From NCBI RefSeq assembly GCF_040869045.1, contig NC_090319.1:232927832-232991831 (forward strand): a stretch of 64,000 bases of DNA, in the 5' to 3' direction. Both the position numbers and the translations under genes were made by a program. This document shows positions 1 through 10,790 of this stretch, in pieces (position 1 is the stretch's first letter; every line of letters starts with the position of its first letter). This DNA comes from Eurosta solidaginis (Eukaryota; Arthropoda; Insecta; Diptera; Tephritidae). The notes below the pieces were generated by a model, which was not told where the DNA came from, searched no databases, and saw only the letters and a program-made list of their open reading frames with translations.

Positions 1-89
1 CAAACAAGTTTCAAGTAACTGGTACTTCAAATTAGAAACAGAGGGTTGAACAGTATATCACGGTTTAGCGTTCTTTGCTTCATTTCGAA

Positions 90-1809
90 TTACAAATTTA
101 ATGTAGTTAAAATGTATTTTTTAATACCAAGAAACGAGTCGCAGACGTCTATATTTTTACAGTGTTTATTAAAATCACGACATATACAGTGAAGTGGTTC
201 GTGCATTTCATAATTCGACCTGCATGTAGCTACAAAGATTTATTGAAAATGTCTAGATGGCCTAATAGGAACGTTAAACTTAATTTCACCAAGCAAAAAT
301 GGACTTTTTATTGACCCTCTTATGAATTTAACAATAAATAAGACACCAAGCATCTCCCTGCGGCTCTGCAATGTGAGCAGCTGTATTAGTTTTAACCGGC
401 TGCAATAGGGGGAAGATTTTTAGATGGATCCCATGGTGTTTTAAAGCGATAAGCAAAAATTGTTTCTGGACCGATTGCAGCTTGTCGGAATGAACCTGAT
501 AACGCGGATTCCAAATTATTGAAGCATATTCCAAAGTAGGTCTGACCAATGATGTAAAAAGAGTTTTTGCGTATGGGTGATTAAATTCTTTAGACCAACG
601 TTTAACGAAAGCCAAAGTACCTTTAGCGCTATTCACGCAAGATTCAATATGAAGTTTAAAATCGAGTTTTGGGTCCATTGTAACGCCTAAATCAATAAAA
701 TTAGTGACTTGCTTGATTATATAGTCACCAATAACATAATCATGGGATTGGAAGGACTTCCTTGTAAAACACATGAACTTATATTTAGGTAGGTTTAGTG
801 ACATGGCGTTTACATTACACCAATCACCAAGACTATTCAGATCAGCCTAAAGACATGCCCTATCCACGGGTGAGCGGATATGCATTACAAGTTTGACATC
901 ATCAGCGTACATCAACGGCTTGCAGCTCTTCAAAACACTAGGAAGGTCATTAATGAACAACAGGAACAAAACCGGACCAAGATGGCTGCCTTGAGGAATA
1001 CCAGAAGTTACGTTTATGAGCCGAGACCAAAAATACTTAAATATAACGGTTTGTTTTCTTTCCTTCACATAAGAAGAAACCCAAGATAGAAGCAAAGGAG
1101 GAAATCCTAACCGATCAAATTTGAATAAAAGTATAGAATGAGAAATTTTATCAAATGCCTTACTAAAACCAGTATAAATAACATCAACTTCACAATTAGT
1201 CTTAAAACTGTTGGATACAAAGGTTGTAAACTCGAGCGAGTTGGACACCGTTGATTTACCCTTGCAAAAGCCATGTTGTGAAAAGTCAATTAATGAAGAT
1301 ACTCTAAAAGCAATCTGTTTTGTGATAATCAATTCAAATAACTTAGGAATAGTGTTGAGTTTAGCTATTCCTCTATAATTTATAACACATGTTCTGCTTC
1401 CATGTTTATGCAGTGGTATAATGAATGATTCTTTCCACTTCTTAGGGAATACCCCTTGCTTCAGGGACGCATTAAACAAACAGGCTAGAGGTCGATATAA
1501 GTATCGAGCACAAGATTTCAGCACTACCGACGGAATTTGATCCGGACCACTAGAGTAAGAAATTTTAAGATTTTCCAGATGAGTTAAAACATCATCAGTA
1601 CATATATATGGGACTGCCTGGGAATCCAGAGGAGACAATCTGAAAGGATAATTTGATGGCGGGTAATCATAGGTGTTTGAATAAGTAGATTCGAAGAAAT
1701 CCGCAAACATGTTAGCAATTTCGAAGCTATCGTTGGAAATCTGATCATTTAGCTTCATTGTAGAAGGAAACCCTTTTATCTTCCTTTTTGAATTAACATA
1801 ATAATATAT
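90..1809 (-). pseudogene. 5'-truncated jockey-superfamily non-LTR reverse transcriptase
   Basis: Reverse transcriptase (RT) of a non-LTR retrotransposon, which would copy element RNA at a nicked target. Read on the minus strand it shows the expected blocks: SGPDQIP, the GIAKLNTIPKLFE block, QHGFCKGKST, FSKAFDKISH, SGIPQGSHLGP and the catalytic YADD (near 880-900), then the thumb with LGVTMDPKLDFKLH and a C-terminal tail continuing to about position 90. The frame is broken by a TAG at 844-846, a stop near 328 and another near 240. No endonuclease is present, so the copy is 5'-truncated. Its 5' end joins the integrase tail of a gypsy element at about 1809, and the open frame runs straight across that junction. 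The clade (jockey or CR1-like) is inferred from motif style. Its 3' end lies within or just left of positions 1-89, where nothing else is recognisable. Confidence 0.85.
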
Positions 1810-2735
1810 ATCACAATAATATTTCTGTTTTTCCTTTTTTCTAATAATCTTGTTTTGAATAAACTCTTCTTTCACGTGTTTTCTAGTAAGCATTTCTTCT
1901 AACACTGGCAATTTTGTTTTAATTAACCTACTGAAGAACAAATCCGATGGGGTAATACTCATGCTTGCCACTGGCGTTGTATTCTTATTCCATAATTCTA
2001 TACTGAAACTGAGCCACTTCATTGGCCTCATAGCACCTTTTTAGAATATTTTTATCGATTTCTACTCCTTTTTCAGCCATTCCATTACTCTGTGGGTAAC
2101 TTGGACTCGAATATTTAAATTGAACATTAAAATCATTTGAAAACTCTTCAAACCGTGCCGAATTGATGGGAACATTATCAGTTTTTATTTTCGAAAGGTA
2201 CCCGATTAAGTTAAATATAGAGCAAAGAACATTAATAATATGTTCGGCAGTTTTATTGATGACTTTTCTAGCTACTAAAAAATTAGAGTAATAATCATAA
2301 ATCGCAATGTAGTCACTACTGGCATATTCAAATAAGTACACTGAAGCAACGTGGTATGGGTATTTAGGAGTTGATTCTTGATTCAGTGGTTCTTTATGAT
2401 TATTTCGTTTAAACTGTTCACAAATAGTGCATGACGCAATCAACTCCTTTAAACTTTTGCTCATTCCTTGCCAAAAATAAAGCATTCTTGCCCTTGCAAG
2501 TGTATTCTCAATTCTAAAATGTGGCGCATGTAACCACCTCAACATTTTGTCTTGTAATTTTTTTGAAATTACCAGTCGATGGTTCTTGAAAAGTAGCCCA
2601 TCTTCAAAATGTAATTCTGCTTTAAATTTATGGAAGAAATGGCAAAAGTCATTTAAATGGCGGTAGTCTGGCCAACCCCTCCTCACATATTCGCACACTC
2701 GTTTCAGATTATCGTCTGATTCCAATATTTTTCTG
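1810..2735 (-). pseudogene. Ty3/gypsy (mag-like) integrase, 3' end of a split pol
   Basis: Integrase part of a gypsy pol. It carries the H-H-C-C zinc domain (WLHAPH...ARMLYFWQGM...CTICEQF), the core second Asp (KTDNVP) and the catalytic Glu region (SNGMAEKGV). After a frameshift near 2000 comes the post-core segment NTTPVASMSITPSDLFFSR, ending at about 1809 where a non-LTR element begins. At the place of the first catalytic Asp (usually V-x-x-D-L-F-E) the frame reads VYLFE, so that Asp is Tyr and the enzyme would be dead. The right end at 2735 stops in mid-protein. The missing upstream part (RNase H) is at 24.24 kb, so this is the distal half of one pol interrupted by a 21.5-kb insertion. Confidence 0.85.
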
Positions 2736-2742
2736 TAATAAA

Positions 2743-3096
2743 ATAAAAATAAAAATAAATGTAAGGCGCGATAACCTCCGAAGAGATCTAAGGCCGAGCT
2801 TCTCTTCCAATTTGTATCGTGCTCCTCTTGATTTTACCTACAAATTGGCCGGACGGGACCTACATGTTTTATGCCGACTCCGAACGACATCTGCAAGGCA
2901 GATGAGTTTTCACTGAGAGCTTTTCATGGCAGAAATACACTCGGAGCGCTTGCCAAACACTGCCGAGCGGCGAACCCGCTTAGAAAAATTTTGTTCTAAT
3001 TGAAAAAACCTTATTTCTAAAATGTTTGATGTTGCTTTGCCCGGGGTGCGAACCCAGGGCATACGGTGTGGTAGGCGGAGCACGCTACCATCACAC
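2743..3096 (-). mobile_element. tRNA-derived SINE, copy 1 (5'-truncated by ~15 nt)
   Basis: First of six copies of a ~355-bp SINE. On the minus strand it has a tRNA-like head, a conserved body (TGAAAACTCATCTGCC and following) and a tail ending TTACATTTATTTTTATTT. The head lacks its first ~15 nt, which removes part of the A-box side. The internal B-box here reads GGTTCGCACCC. TAATAAA is repeated at 2736-2742 and 3097-3103 and is the likely TSD. The copy sits exactly at the left junction of the 21.5-kb nested insertion. Confidence 0.85.
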
Positions 3097-3180
3097 TAAT
3101 AAACTTAACACGCACTTTGCAACGGCTGGGAACACAGTATTAACTAACTGCAATTGTCGGTTTGCGACCCATTTACCATC

Positions 3181-4613
3181 GGGCCAAGATGCTCGAATTA
3201 GCTTCTTTGTTTACGTTTACCCTATCACAGGTTTCGAAATTATAAGCATTATAAAAACCTTAAAAAACTCTAGTTCATGCTGTGAGGATGGTATTTCCAA
3301 TTTGATTTTAAAAAAGATATATTTTAAAGTGGTTGATATACTGATATACTTATTCAACACCAGCGTTACTCAGGGTATTTTTCCCGATGGTTTGAAATGT
3401 GCGATTGTAATTCCGATCTTGAAAAAAGGGGATAAAAAAGATGTTAATAATTACAGACCTATTTCACTGCTCTCGGCCATATCTAAAGGTTTTGAAAAGG
3501 CTGTTAAAACCAGAATTGTTAATTTTCTAAATAAAGCGAGCTTTTTTGTGGACATAACAAAAGCTTTTGATATGGTCGATAGGGGTGTACTATTGGATAA
3601 ACTATACAGTGCAGGATTCCGCGGTGTTATGCATAAGTGGCTTAAATCATATCTATCGGGCAGAACACAAAAAGTTAAAGTAGAATATAGCTACAGTAGC
3701 TTACAGCTTGTTAATCTGGGCGTTCCTCAAGGCTCAGTTCTTGGTCCAATATTTTTCTTGGTCTATATTAATATTTAAGCTTCCATTGAGAGGCAGACGA
3801 TCTTGCAATTGCGTACAGTACACCGAATTATTTTGAATTAATATGTGACCTTAACCATGATATACATTTCTTACGAACCTGGTTCGCTTCACACAAACTG
3901 ATTGTAAGTAGTAAGACTAGACTTATGTATTTCAGTCATGTTCTCAAAGAACAACCAAGTTATGATGTCATATTTCACTCCGTAGTGTGCTCTCGTTTTA
4001 ACATGCACCATATAGCGTGCACTCAAAGTGACGCGATGAGATCTTTTGATTGTAATAGAAACTGTAGTGAGAGCTGCTTCAGGGTTGAAGTTGTTGAGAA
4101 TTTCAAATACCTAGGAATTATAATAGACAACCGCTTGATTTGTTCTGAGCACATTAATGCTCTAAAAAAATACTTCCTATATACCACTCGTCACTTTTAT
4201 CGTCTGAAAAAGTTATCTAAACTGCAATATGGTATCACATGCTGAGGCGGCGCTTCGGCTAATAAGCTGTCAGCAGTGGTAACCATTCAAAAGGGGGTTA
4301 TAAGGCGAATCTGTAGTGCAAACTATAGGTCTCACTCTATGCTATATTTTAGGAAACTAGATATATTCCCGTGTCGATATCTCTATCTTTAAAAAGTTTT
4401 AAAACCATTCTTTACACGGTGTGGCTACCTAGAAAGCTTTCCTTCGGAAGTCTACAACTTACGAAGAAATCTACTTCCGATGGTACAAATTCCGCATACT
4501 AGGACGTTGCACTTTAGAAGTTTTTACACATACACGTCGTGTGCCACTCTACAGGTAATAAGAAATGTCAACTTATTTAAAAAAGAAGTTAAGCTGTATC
4601 TTTTTGGTTAGAA
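3181..4613 (+). pseudogene. Non-LTR (CR1/jockey-type) reverse transcriptase fragment
   Basis: Degenerate RT with ITGFEIISIIKTLKNSS, IPILKKGDKKDVNNYRPISLL, DITKAFDMVDRGVL and LGVPQGSVLGP. In a shifted frame follow EADDLAIAYS (the catalytic box, with Glu where Phe or Tyr is usual) and FKYLGIIIDNRL, and the C-terminus NVNLFKKEVKLYLFG ends near 4613. A piece between the fingers and the DITKAFD block is deleted. There are several frameshifts and stops, and no endonuclease. A 3' untranslated region runs to about 4958 and ends in an A-rich tail (AATAAAATACAAAATAC...). The element has replaced or split the 5' part of the LTR that starts at 4959. The stretch 3104-3180 is not assigned. Confidence 0.85.
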
Positions 4614-4958
4614 TCACTTTGAATTAGAACGATGCTGAGGACGACCCTATAAACCGTACCTACCTTAGGAAGCTGCAAATATTTAGTATTGATTCTCTTT
4701 CATATCTTTGATGATTTAATTTAATGAATAACTTTAACTCTTCCTGATATTTTTATTTTTTTACACCCCACACAAATCAATATACCAAAGCTAGGACTGG
4801 CGTTTAGAACTATGTTAAACTTTAATATAAAAAATGCCATATACTTTTCCTATGCTGCATAGTAATTTTAAATTATTTAATGTAATATTGTAATCTTAGG
4901 TTAATAAGTATGCATCTAGAAAATGTTTAATAAAATACAAAATACAAAAATACAAATA
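4614..4958 (+). other. 3' untranslated region and A-rich tail of the preceding non-LTR element
   Basis: AT-rich sequence after the last RT codon, ending in repeated TACAAAA-type units with an AATAAA, then a sharp change to LTR sequence at 4959. No gene is seen in it. Confidence 0.6.
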
Positions 4959-6238
4959 GCTAGCCACGCGAATATCATTTGTGCAAAAGTGCATCATACC
5001 AATCGAGCCTGGAAGAGTTGCAGCTGACCACTTGTGACACCTGGAGGAAGTACCCAACACCATCAAGAAGTAATCACTCGATCATCCGAAGCAAACCGCA
5101 ACCAATGCATCAAGGTAGCTAAAGAAAATTCAGCAAGATCTACAAGGTACAAGCGAGAAGGTAAAACCCACCGAAATCCACGGCAGGGCACGCAAACCAC
5201 ATCACAAAGTATACCAGAGTAAGTCATTTATAAAAATCTAATTGTGCACGCAAAATTTTACTGGGGGAGGATAGTGTTCCCATCACGCGGTAGCGGCCGA
5301 ATATCGACCACCATAAAGTGCATTTGGAGCCTAAAATTATGCAGCAAATTATGTGATATTAGCCAGAATATCACAACGGCGGCCCGATAGTGGTGACGTA
5401 GTTTAGATATTAAAATTACCAATTGTATGAGTTTATATAAAAGAATTATAATTTAAATTTTGCGGTTACTGCACCGATGTAGGCAGAGAAGAATCCTATA
5501 TAGGAAGACTGTAATGATTTGTATTCGATGATCAGTTAAGAGATCACGTAGAGATTTCGAGATACCAAGAAGAAAAAGAATTTTAATGTATTTGTATTTT
5601 AATGCATGGCTCCTTGTAAGCTCATGGGCCTCTCCTTCCAAAACAACTAGCCCGTTATTTGACACAATCGGTGAGAAACACGGAGCGTAGGTTCCCTGAC
5701 CCAAACTTAAAGAGCGCTTTCAGGTAGGATTCAGGTAGCCTAGAAGTTTTGTTTTGTGAAGCAGATCGCCAACCGAAGGGCGTAGGGTCTCTATTTCTTT
5801 GGTGAGGGAGCTCCAAGAGCAGCCAAAAGGGAAAAGGACTATGAATGTATAGTAGCGTATTGAATCGAGATATTGTTATTAATAAAACTGTCTGTCTTTG
5901 TTTTGAACGTGAACGTAATGTTGGTATAAATTGAATATTTCTTGAGAGGAAGGGAAGGACGGGAAGGGAAGCGTAAGTGAACATTCAGGATTGGAAGGAA
6001 ACCAAGGGGATCGCGTAAGTATAGTACGGTAAAAAGGTAGGGTGGGCTTCCTAAGGGTAGGTTCAAGCGATCGCAGACTTAGAACGACTATGTTATATGC
6101 GCCCTATCCCAATGTGTACCTTGAGTTAAAAACCCCGACCCGAAATACTGAGCTAGCTAGGGCGTACACATTGGGACTAGTAAAAGGGGTGTTGTAAATA
6201 TGTGCTCATAAACATATTTAACAACAAGGCATATAACA
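4959..6238 (+). repeat. LTR-like repeat, copy A (left LTR of the inner gypsy element, 5'-truncated)
   Basis: About 1280 bp that recur, with insertions, at 18740-24230. Landmarks shared by both copies are GCTAGCCACGCGAATATC, GTAAGTCATTTATAAAAATC, GGCGGCCCGATAGTGG, an AATAAA near 5879 and the end GGCATATAACA. Copy A is uninterrupted, so it shows the pre-insertion state of the SINE and hAT sites found in copy B. It is followed after 6 nt by a primer-binding-site-like TGGCGCCC, as expected for the end of a left LTR. Near its end, 6190-6227 folds into an imperfect hairpin (TGTTGTAAATATGTG against ACATATTTAACAACA). Its start is lost where the non-LTR tail abuts. Confidence 0.75.
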
Positions 6239-6244
6239 AATAAA

Positions 6245-6255
6245 TGGCGCCCAAA
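6245..6255 (+). other. Primer-binding site, tRNA-Lys type
   Basis: TGGCGCCCAAA lies 6 nt after the end of the left LTR-like repeat. TGGCGCCC is the usual complement to a tRNA-Lys 3' end in gypsy-type elements. It would prime minus-strand cDNA. Confidence 0.6.
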
Positions 6256-7101
6256 CTGAAACGCGAGATTTGTACCCCCAAACTAAAACGTGAGGTTTTA
6301 ACTGTTATAAACAATCCAGTTTTAGAGACTTGTGACATAACCCCAAAATCCTGTTTGTTGTGAAATCCACGAAATTCTAACAAAGCGCCGAATATTGAAA
6401 ATGGCGCCCGCGATTGAGTAGTAATTTTCGCTGCGGGTAATCCGAAGGCAATGAAAATCCATTTTACAAATTCCATCTGTACTCATGCATTATAAATTAA
6501 TTTCGATCTTCAAGTTAATAACATCATAAAGTCGTTACTAAGGAGGTTAGGGGGGATGCGACCCTCTGGCTTATAGGTGGCTTGAATACACGAACCTCGT
6601 GAAAGACAATTGCATCCGTAATTGCTAAGTAATCGCATCACCCAACCTTATCAATAGCCCTTCGATGGCATAACTATTTAACGTTTGCATGGTTATTAGC
6701 ATCGCATCACTCCGTAACTCCATTGAATAGCATTTTTTTGTCAGGAGAGTTTCCGTTATAGATGCGAAGGCCTTATTGGATAAAACCAAGTAAGTTGCTT
6801 TGATCGCAATGATCACTCATGACCGCTAGTTAGTCATTATGAGAGGAATAGCGTAGCATGAAAAATTTGATCGTTTATATCCAAAAATACTTTTTTTTAA
6901 TAGAGTTCGCTTGAGCTATACTCGCAGGAACGGTAGGTGTAACTCCAATCCTTTTTGTTCGTGAAATTAGAGGGAAAGTAATTATTCAGTTTTTGCCTGA
7001 AATTTTCGAAATTTTGTTGTTGTGCAACCACATATAATTTTTTTTATGAAGCAACGCCTGCAGTGTATTATAACACACGATATCAGGTGAGATTTAGCAA
7101 C
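6256..7101 (+). other. Gypsy leader, no gene recognised
   Basis: Untranslated leader between the PBS and the first gag ATG. I see no supported ORF or RNA gene in it. Confidence 0.4.
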
Positions 7102-8640
7102 ATGGCCCAAGAAAATGCGGCCAACCAAATAGACCGAAGCCTTAAAGACTCCACATTTATTGATTTATCCGACCGTATCGGGGGGGGGGGGGGGGGGGGG
7201 GGGGTCTAAGAAAAATACCCAGGAAGCAAGTGGAGATGCCAGCCATAGTGCTGCGAACAAAGCACTTGCGGAACCAAATAATATACGGGGACAAAACCCA
7301 AAACATAGAATGAGCCCCAAGTAACTCAATCAGTTAGTTTACAGCCAACAACGATGACTTTTACACACCCTCCTCCCACTGCGAATGGCAATCCCAACTG
7401 GCAGTTAGGTATCCATCAAAATAACTCGTGACACATAAGAAGAGAAGTAGTACGGATTTTAAGACAGATGGTAGCGGAAACGCAGGAAATTTGGCTAGCT
7501 GAAATGCCGGAGAGCTTAAAAGATATAGCCACTATATCCCATAGCACAGGTAGGGAACAAGGAGTTGTAGGACATGAGTATAGGCCGCAGAATGGGCAAA
7601 ATAAAAAACGTAAACCCGATTCTAGTACAGATTCGGTTGAACAAAGGTTACCACAGAGTAGGAATGTGACAGGAGAGGGCAACACTAATGCAGGCGGGAA
7701 TAGCCAAACTCCCGCATCACGTGCTGCGGCTTACGGATTAACATACAATGAGCCCCCTACTTCCCGTCACAATCCCAATATTCATAGTAATAGACCGCCT
7801 GTTGTGAATGCAGAAGCATATCCGTCATATGATAGGCAACAGATTGGTCCAAACATCTAAAAATGGGGAATCAATTTCCAGGGAAATCGTGACTCCATGA
7901 AGGGGCAATACCAATGTCCTTGGTCGGATATCCTTCGCGACTTCCATCGACTACTAAGTGGAGAGGCACGTGAATGGTATTGGTTATATATCCGAACCAA
8001 CGGGAATGTGAACTGACCGACTTAAGTATTCGCGCTTCGCCGCCAATCCGAATCCCACCGCACGGATTTTGAAATTCTAAGAGAGTTGACTGATAGGAAG
8101 CAACGACAAGGAGAGACCATCGACGAATATTTCCATGTGGTCGGCACGTTGCGCGCTCGCTTGAGAAACCCATTAGCAGAATATGAAATAATCCGCCTGG
8201 TTAAAGGAAACTTACGTGAGGCGCTGGCAAAGATCGTTTACCCAATCCAATGTCATTCTCTTGAGCAGCTCCGGCTGGACTACAAAGAAGTCGAGCGGAC
8301 GTTTCCACGACGAGAGCGTATGACGAACCACGAGTTCACTGCTAGAGTTCACCACGTCAACGAAGTGACTGGTTTCAAAGCTCAGGAAGTGGTGTCTCCC
8401 AGTGATGAGGGTCAAGTCACTGTGGAGGAAATACACTAGCGCGGATCGAAAAGGAAACCATTACTCTGTTGGAACTGTGGAGTTGAAGGTCATTTCTTTA
8501 CGGACTGCATGGCACTGCAGCGCAAGATCTTTTGTTTTAAGTGTCGAAAAGCGGACGTGATAACTCCGAAATGTCCAGTGCGCAACCCATCGGGAAACGT
8601 ACGGCGGAACGCGGTAACATCGGGGGGATCGCGCTCCGTA
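7102..8640 (+). pseudogene. gag of the inner gypsy element
   Basis: Structural polyprotein that would form the element's particles. ATG at 7102 begins MAQENAANQIDRSLKDS. The frame then hits a run of 25 G (7180-7204). Later pieces in several frames are a Gln/Asn-rich segment (7468-7857), a retrotransposon-gag core (DFEILRELTDRKQRQGETIDEYF and following, 8068-8436), a perfect CCHC knuckle CWNCGVEGHFFTDC at 8467-8508 and a damaged second knuckle (CFKCRKADVITPKC). Stops and frameshifts make it non-functional. Confidence 0.75.
7180..7204 (+). repeat. G25 homopolymer in gag
   Basis: Twenty-five consecutive G inside the gag frame, after codons reading DLSDRIG. Such a run breaks the frame and is prone to slippage or assembly error. 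Confidence 0.9.
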
Positions 8641-8989
8641 CAAACCCCGAACGAGTAGATGTTGGAACTAACACAGCTATAATTTGGGAATCGATCAGCG
8701 ACAAGAATATAAATTGGGAAAAGGAAACGACACAGGAATGCTATATCTTAAAGAACAAAACTAAGAACGCCATAAGAGAACCAAATTCGTCTTATAACGA
8801 ACGCCTAAGAAAATATCTCGAATCGCGCCAGCGTATTTTTGCGGAAAGCGCTCTCATGTACGTAGGGCCGTATCGCGAAAAACACAGAAAGCGCGGGATA
8901 GGTTAAAGAAACGAAAGAATTTGAGGAAGGAAGTAGTAGACGCAGTATAAAGCGCCTCTCGTACGGATGCTCGAGTGTTCGACGAAGTT

Positions 8990-10677
8990 CAAATAAACGG
9001 CGTAGAAACACGCGGGTTTAGATACAGGTGCTTCGGTCAGCATTCTCGAACGAGGATGTCGTGAATTTGTAGAGGAAAATAAGATCGTCGTTGAGCGTTT
9101 TGTATCGACACTGCGAACCGCCAGTGGTCACCCACATAACGTCTTGGGTAAAGTCACATTACCCGTAAAATTTAGAAATTCCGAGCAGAACATTACTTTT
9201 TTTTATGTCCATATCTTGAACAGAAGGTATATCTCGGTGTGGATTTCTGGAGCCTCTTCCAGTTAGCACCCGAGGTGATATCGGTGAGCGAAATCGACCT
9301 GACCCAGGTAGAGGGGGAAATAGGTAACGAAAATGATAAAAGTGAGCGACGTTTACCGCATAGTCTGTCGACGGAACAACGACAACGCTTGGAACAGGTG
9401 GTAAAGGGATTTAGAACATTTGAGCAACACGGTCTTGGACGTACACAACTAGAAAAGCATGCGATCAAATTGATAGATAACGCAGTGCCTTGCAAAGACC
9501 GCCATTATCCGCTGTCGCCAGCAATGCAGAAAATTGTCTAGGATAAAATGCTGGCGTTGAGGGTCATCGAGGAGAGTGAGAGTCCATGGAGTAACCGCAC
9601 AACTGTAGTACGTAAACCCGGTAAAAACCGTTTCTGTCTGGATGCTAGGAAACTCAACGCGGTGACGGTCAAGGACGCGTACCCGTTGCAAAACATTGAA
9701 GGAATACTCAGCCGGATTGATGACACACACACTCTGAGGCTAAAACTTCTAAATGAGGCAGGGAAATATACATTCGACATTGGCAATAGGCGCTCCATCA
9801 TAGATCTCACGTTTGCTAGTAGCGAAATAGCGAAACGAGCAAAATGGTACATCAGTAACGTCTACAGACACAGCCACCACAAAGCTATTAGCCTAGAGCT
9901 AGTGGAAACTTCACCAAGGACAGCTTCCAACCAACTGCAAAGAAGATGGAAACAACACCTTTTTGAACCAGAAGCATTTTATGTTGTATGGAATGATGCC
10001 ATAATACGAAGGAAACATGCGGAAGATCTTCAAATATCTAAGTCATTATGTATGGCGTGTGATACTTCCATGCCCAGAATTCGTGTAAAAGTAAATCGGA
10101 CTCCGGTATATTGGTGGAACGAGGAAATAGCGGGGGAGCGTAGAAAATGCCACAAGGCACGGCGAAGGGCACAGAGGGCATGCTCGTCGCCGCGATATGA
10201 TGAGCTAAACAATACCTACATACATAGCACAAAGAACGGCGCTTAAAAATGCTATAAAAAAGAGCAAGAGAGCGTGCTTCAAGGAACTGAAGGATTGATG
10301 ACACACATTTCATAAGGAGGACGAATGCAAACCATATACAGCTTTTACGGTACCTGGACGACCATTATACCACTTCGTTAATATGCCATTCGGCCTATGT
10401 AATGCCGCGCAGGAATTGTGATGGCTAATGGGCCGAGTAATACCGCATAGATTTCGCAGGGATGGCCACGCCATTAACAGATTTGCTGAAGAAGGGCAAA
10501 AAGTTTCAAATGAATGAGCGCGCATTGGAGGCATTTGATGACCTCAAAAAGGCCCTAACCAGCGCACCAGTACTCAAACATCTGGATTTTTCTAAACGTT
10601 TCTGGGTACAGTGTGATGCTTCGGACTTCGGTGTAGGAGCCGTATTATTCCAGAAGGAAGTCGACGGCGACAGAAAC
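8990..10677 (+). pseudogene. Protease, RT and start of RNase H of the inner gypsy element
   Basis: Protease active site LDTGASVSIL is intact (Asp codon at 9021). The RT N-terminal region (NRFCLDARKLNAVTVKDAYPL) runs to about 9729, where a 562-bp foreign fragment sits. RT resumes after it with a frame-broken MPFGLCNAAQ block, but the YxDD palm region is missing: IPHRFRR is followed almost at once by MATPLTDLLKKGKKF, which belongs to the RT-RNase H connection. RNase H then begins (ALEAFDDLKKALTSAPVL...VQCDASDFGVGAVLFQKE) and is cut at 10677 by the LOA element. The rest is at 15.89 kb. Loss of the polymerase active site makes it a dead copy. Confidence 0.8.
9730..10291 (+). mobile_element. Internal fragment of an R1-like non-LTR element with 16-bp TSD
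   Basis: A 562-bp insert in the gypsy RT, flanked by perfect GGATTGATGACACACA at 9714-9729 and 10292-10307. It encodes the end of an endonuclease and the linker toward RT (YTFDIGNRRSIIDLTFAS, VYWWNEEIAGERRKCHKARRRAQRAC), typical of the R1/LOA group. It has neither the 5' end nor the 3' end and tail of such an element, which is unusual for ordinary target-primed insertion. The protein style differs from the neighbouring LOA element, so it is a separate source. Confidence 0.8.
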
Positions 10678-10790
10678 CGATTGCGTAGGTAGGTAGGTTG
10701 AACTGGCCGGTCCATGAGGACCTCACATAGACTAATTGAGTCCGTAGTGTTACCAGAAGTTTGTTTTAACGACCAAACTGAAAAACCCTA

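Noticed and set aside
5034..6066. Short ORFs in the LTR-like repeat (also 18714-19144 and 23427-24058)
   Set aside because: They occur in both LTR copies but are not conserved as proteins and overlap LTR and SINE sequence.
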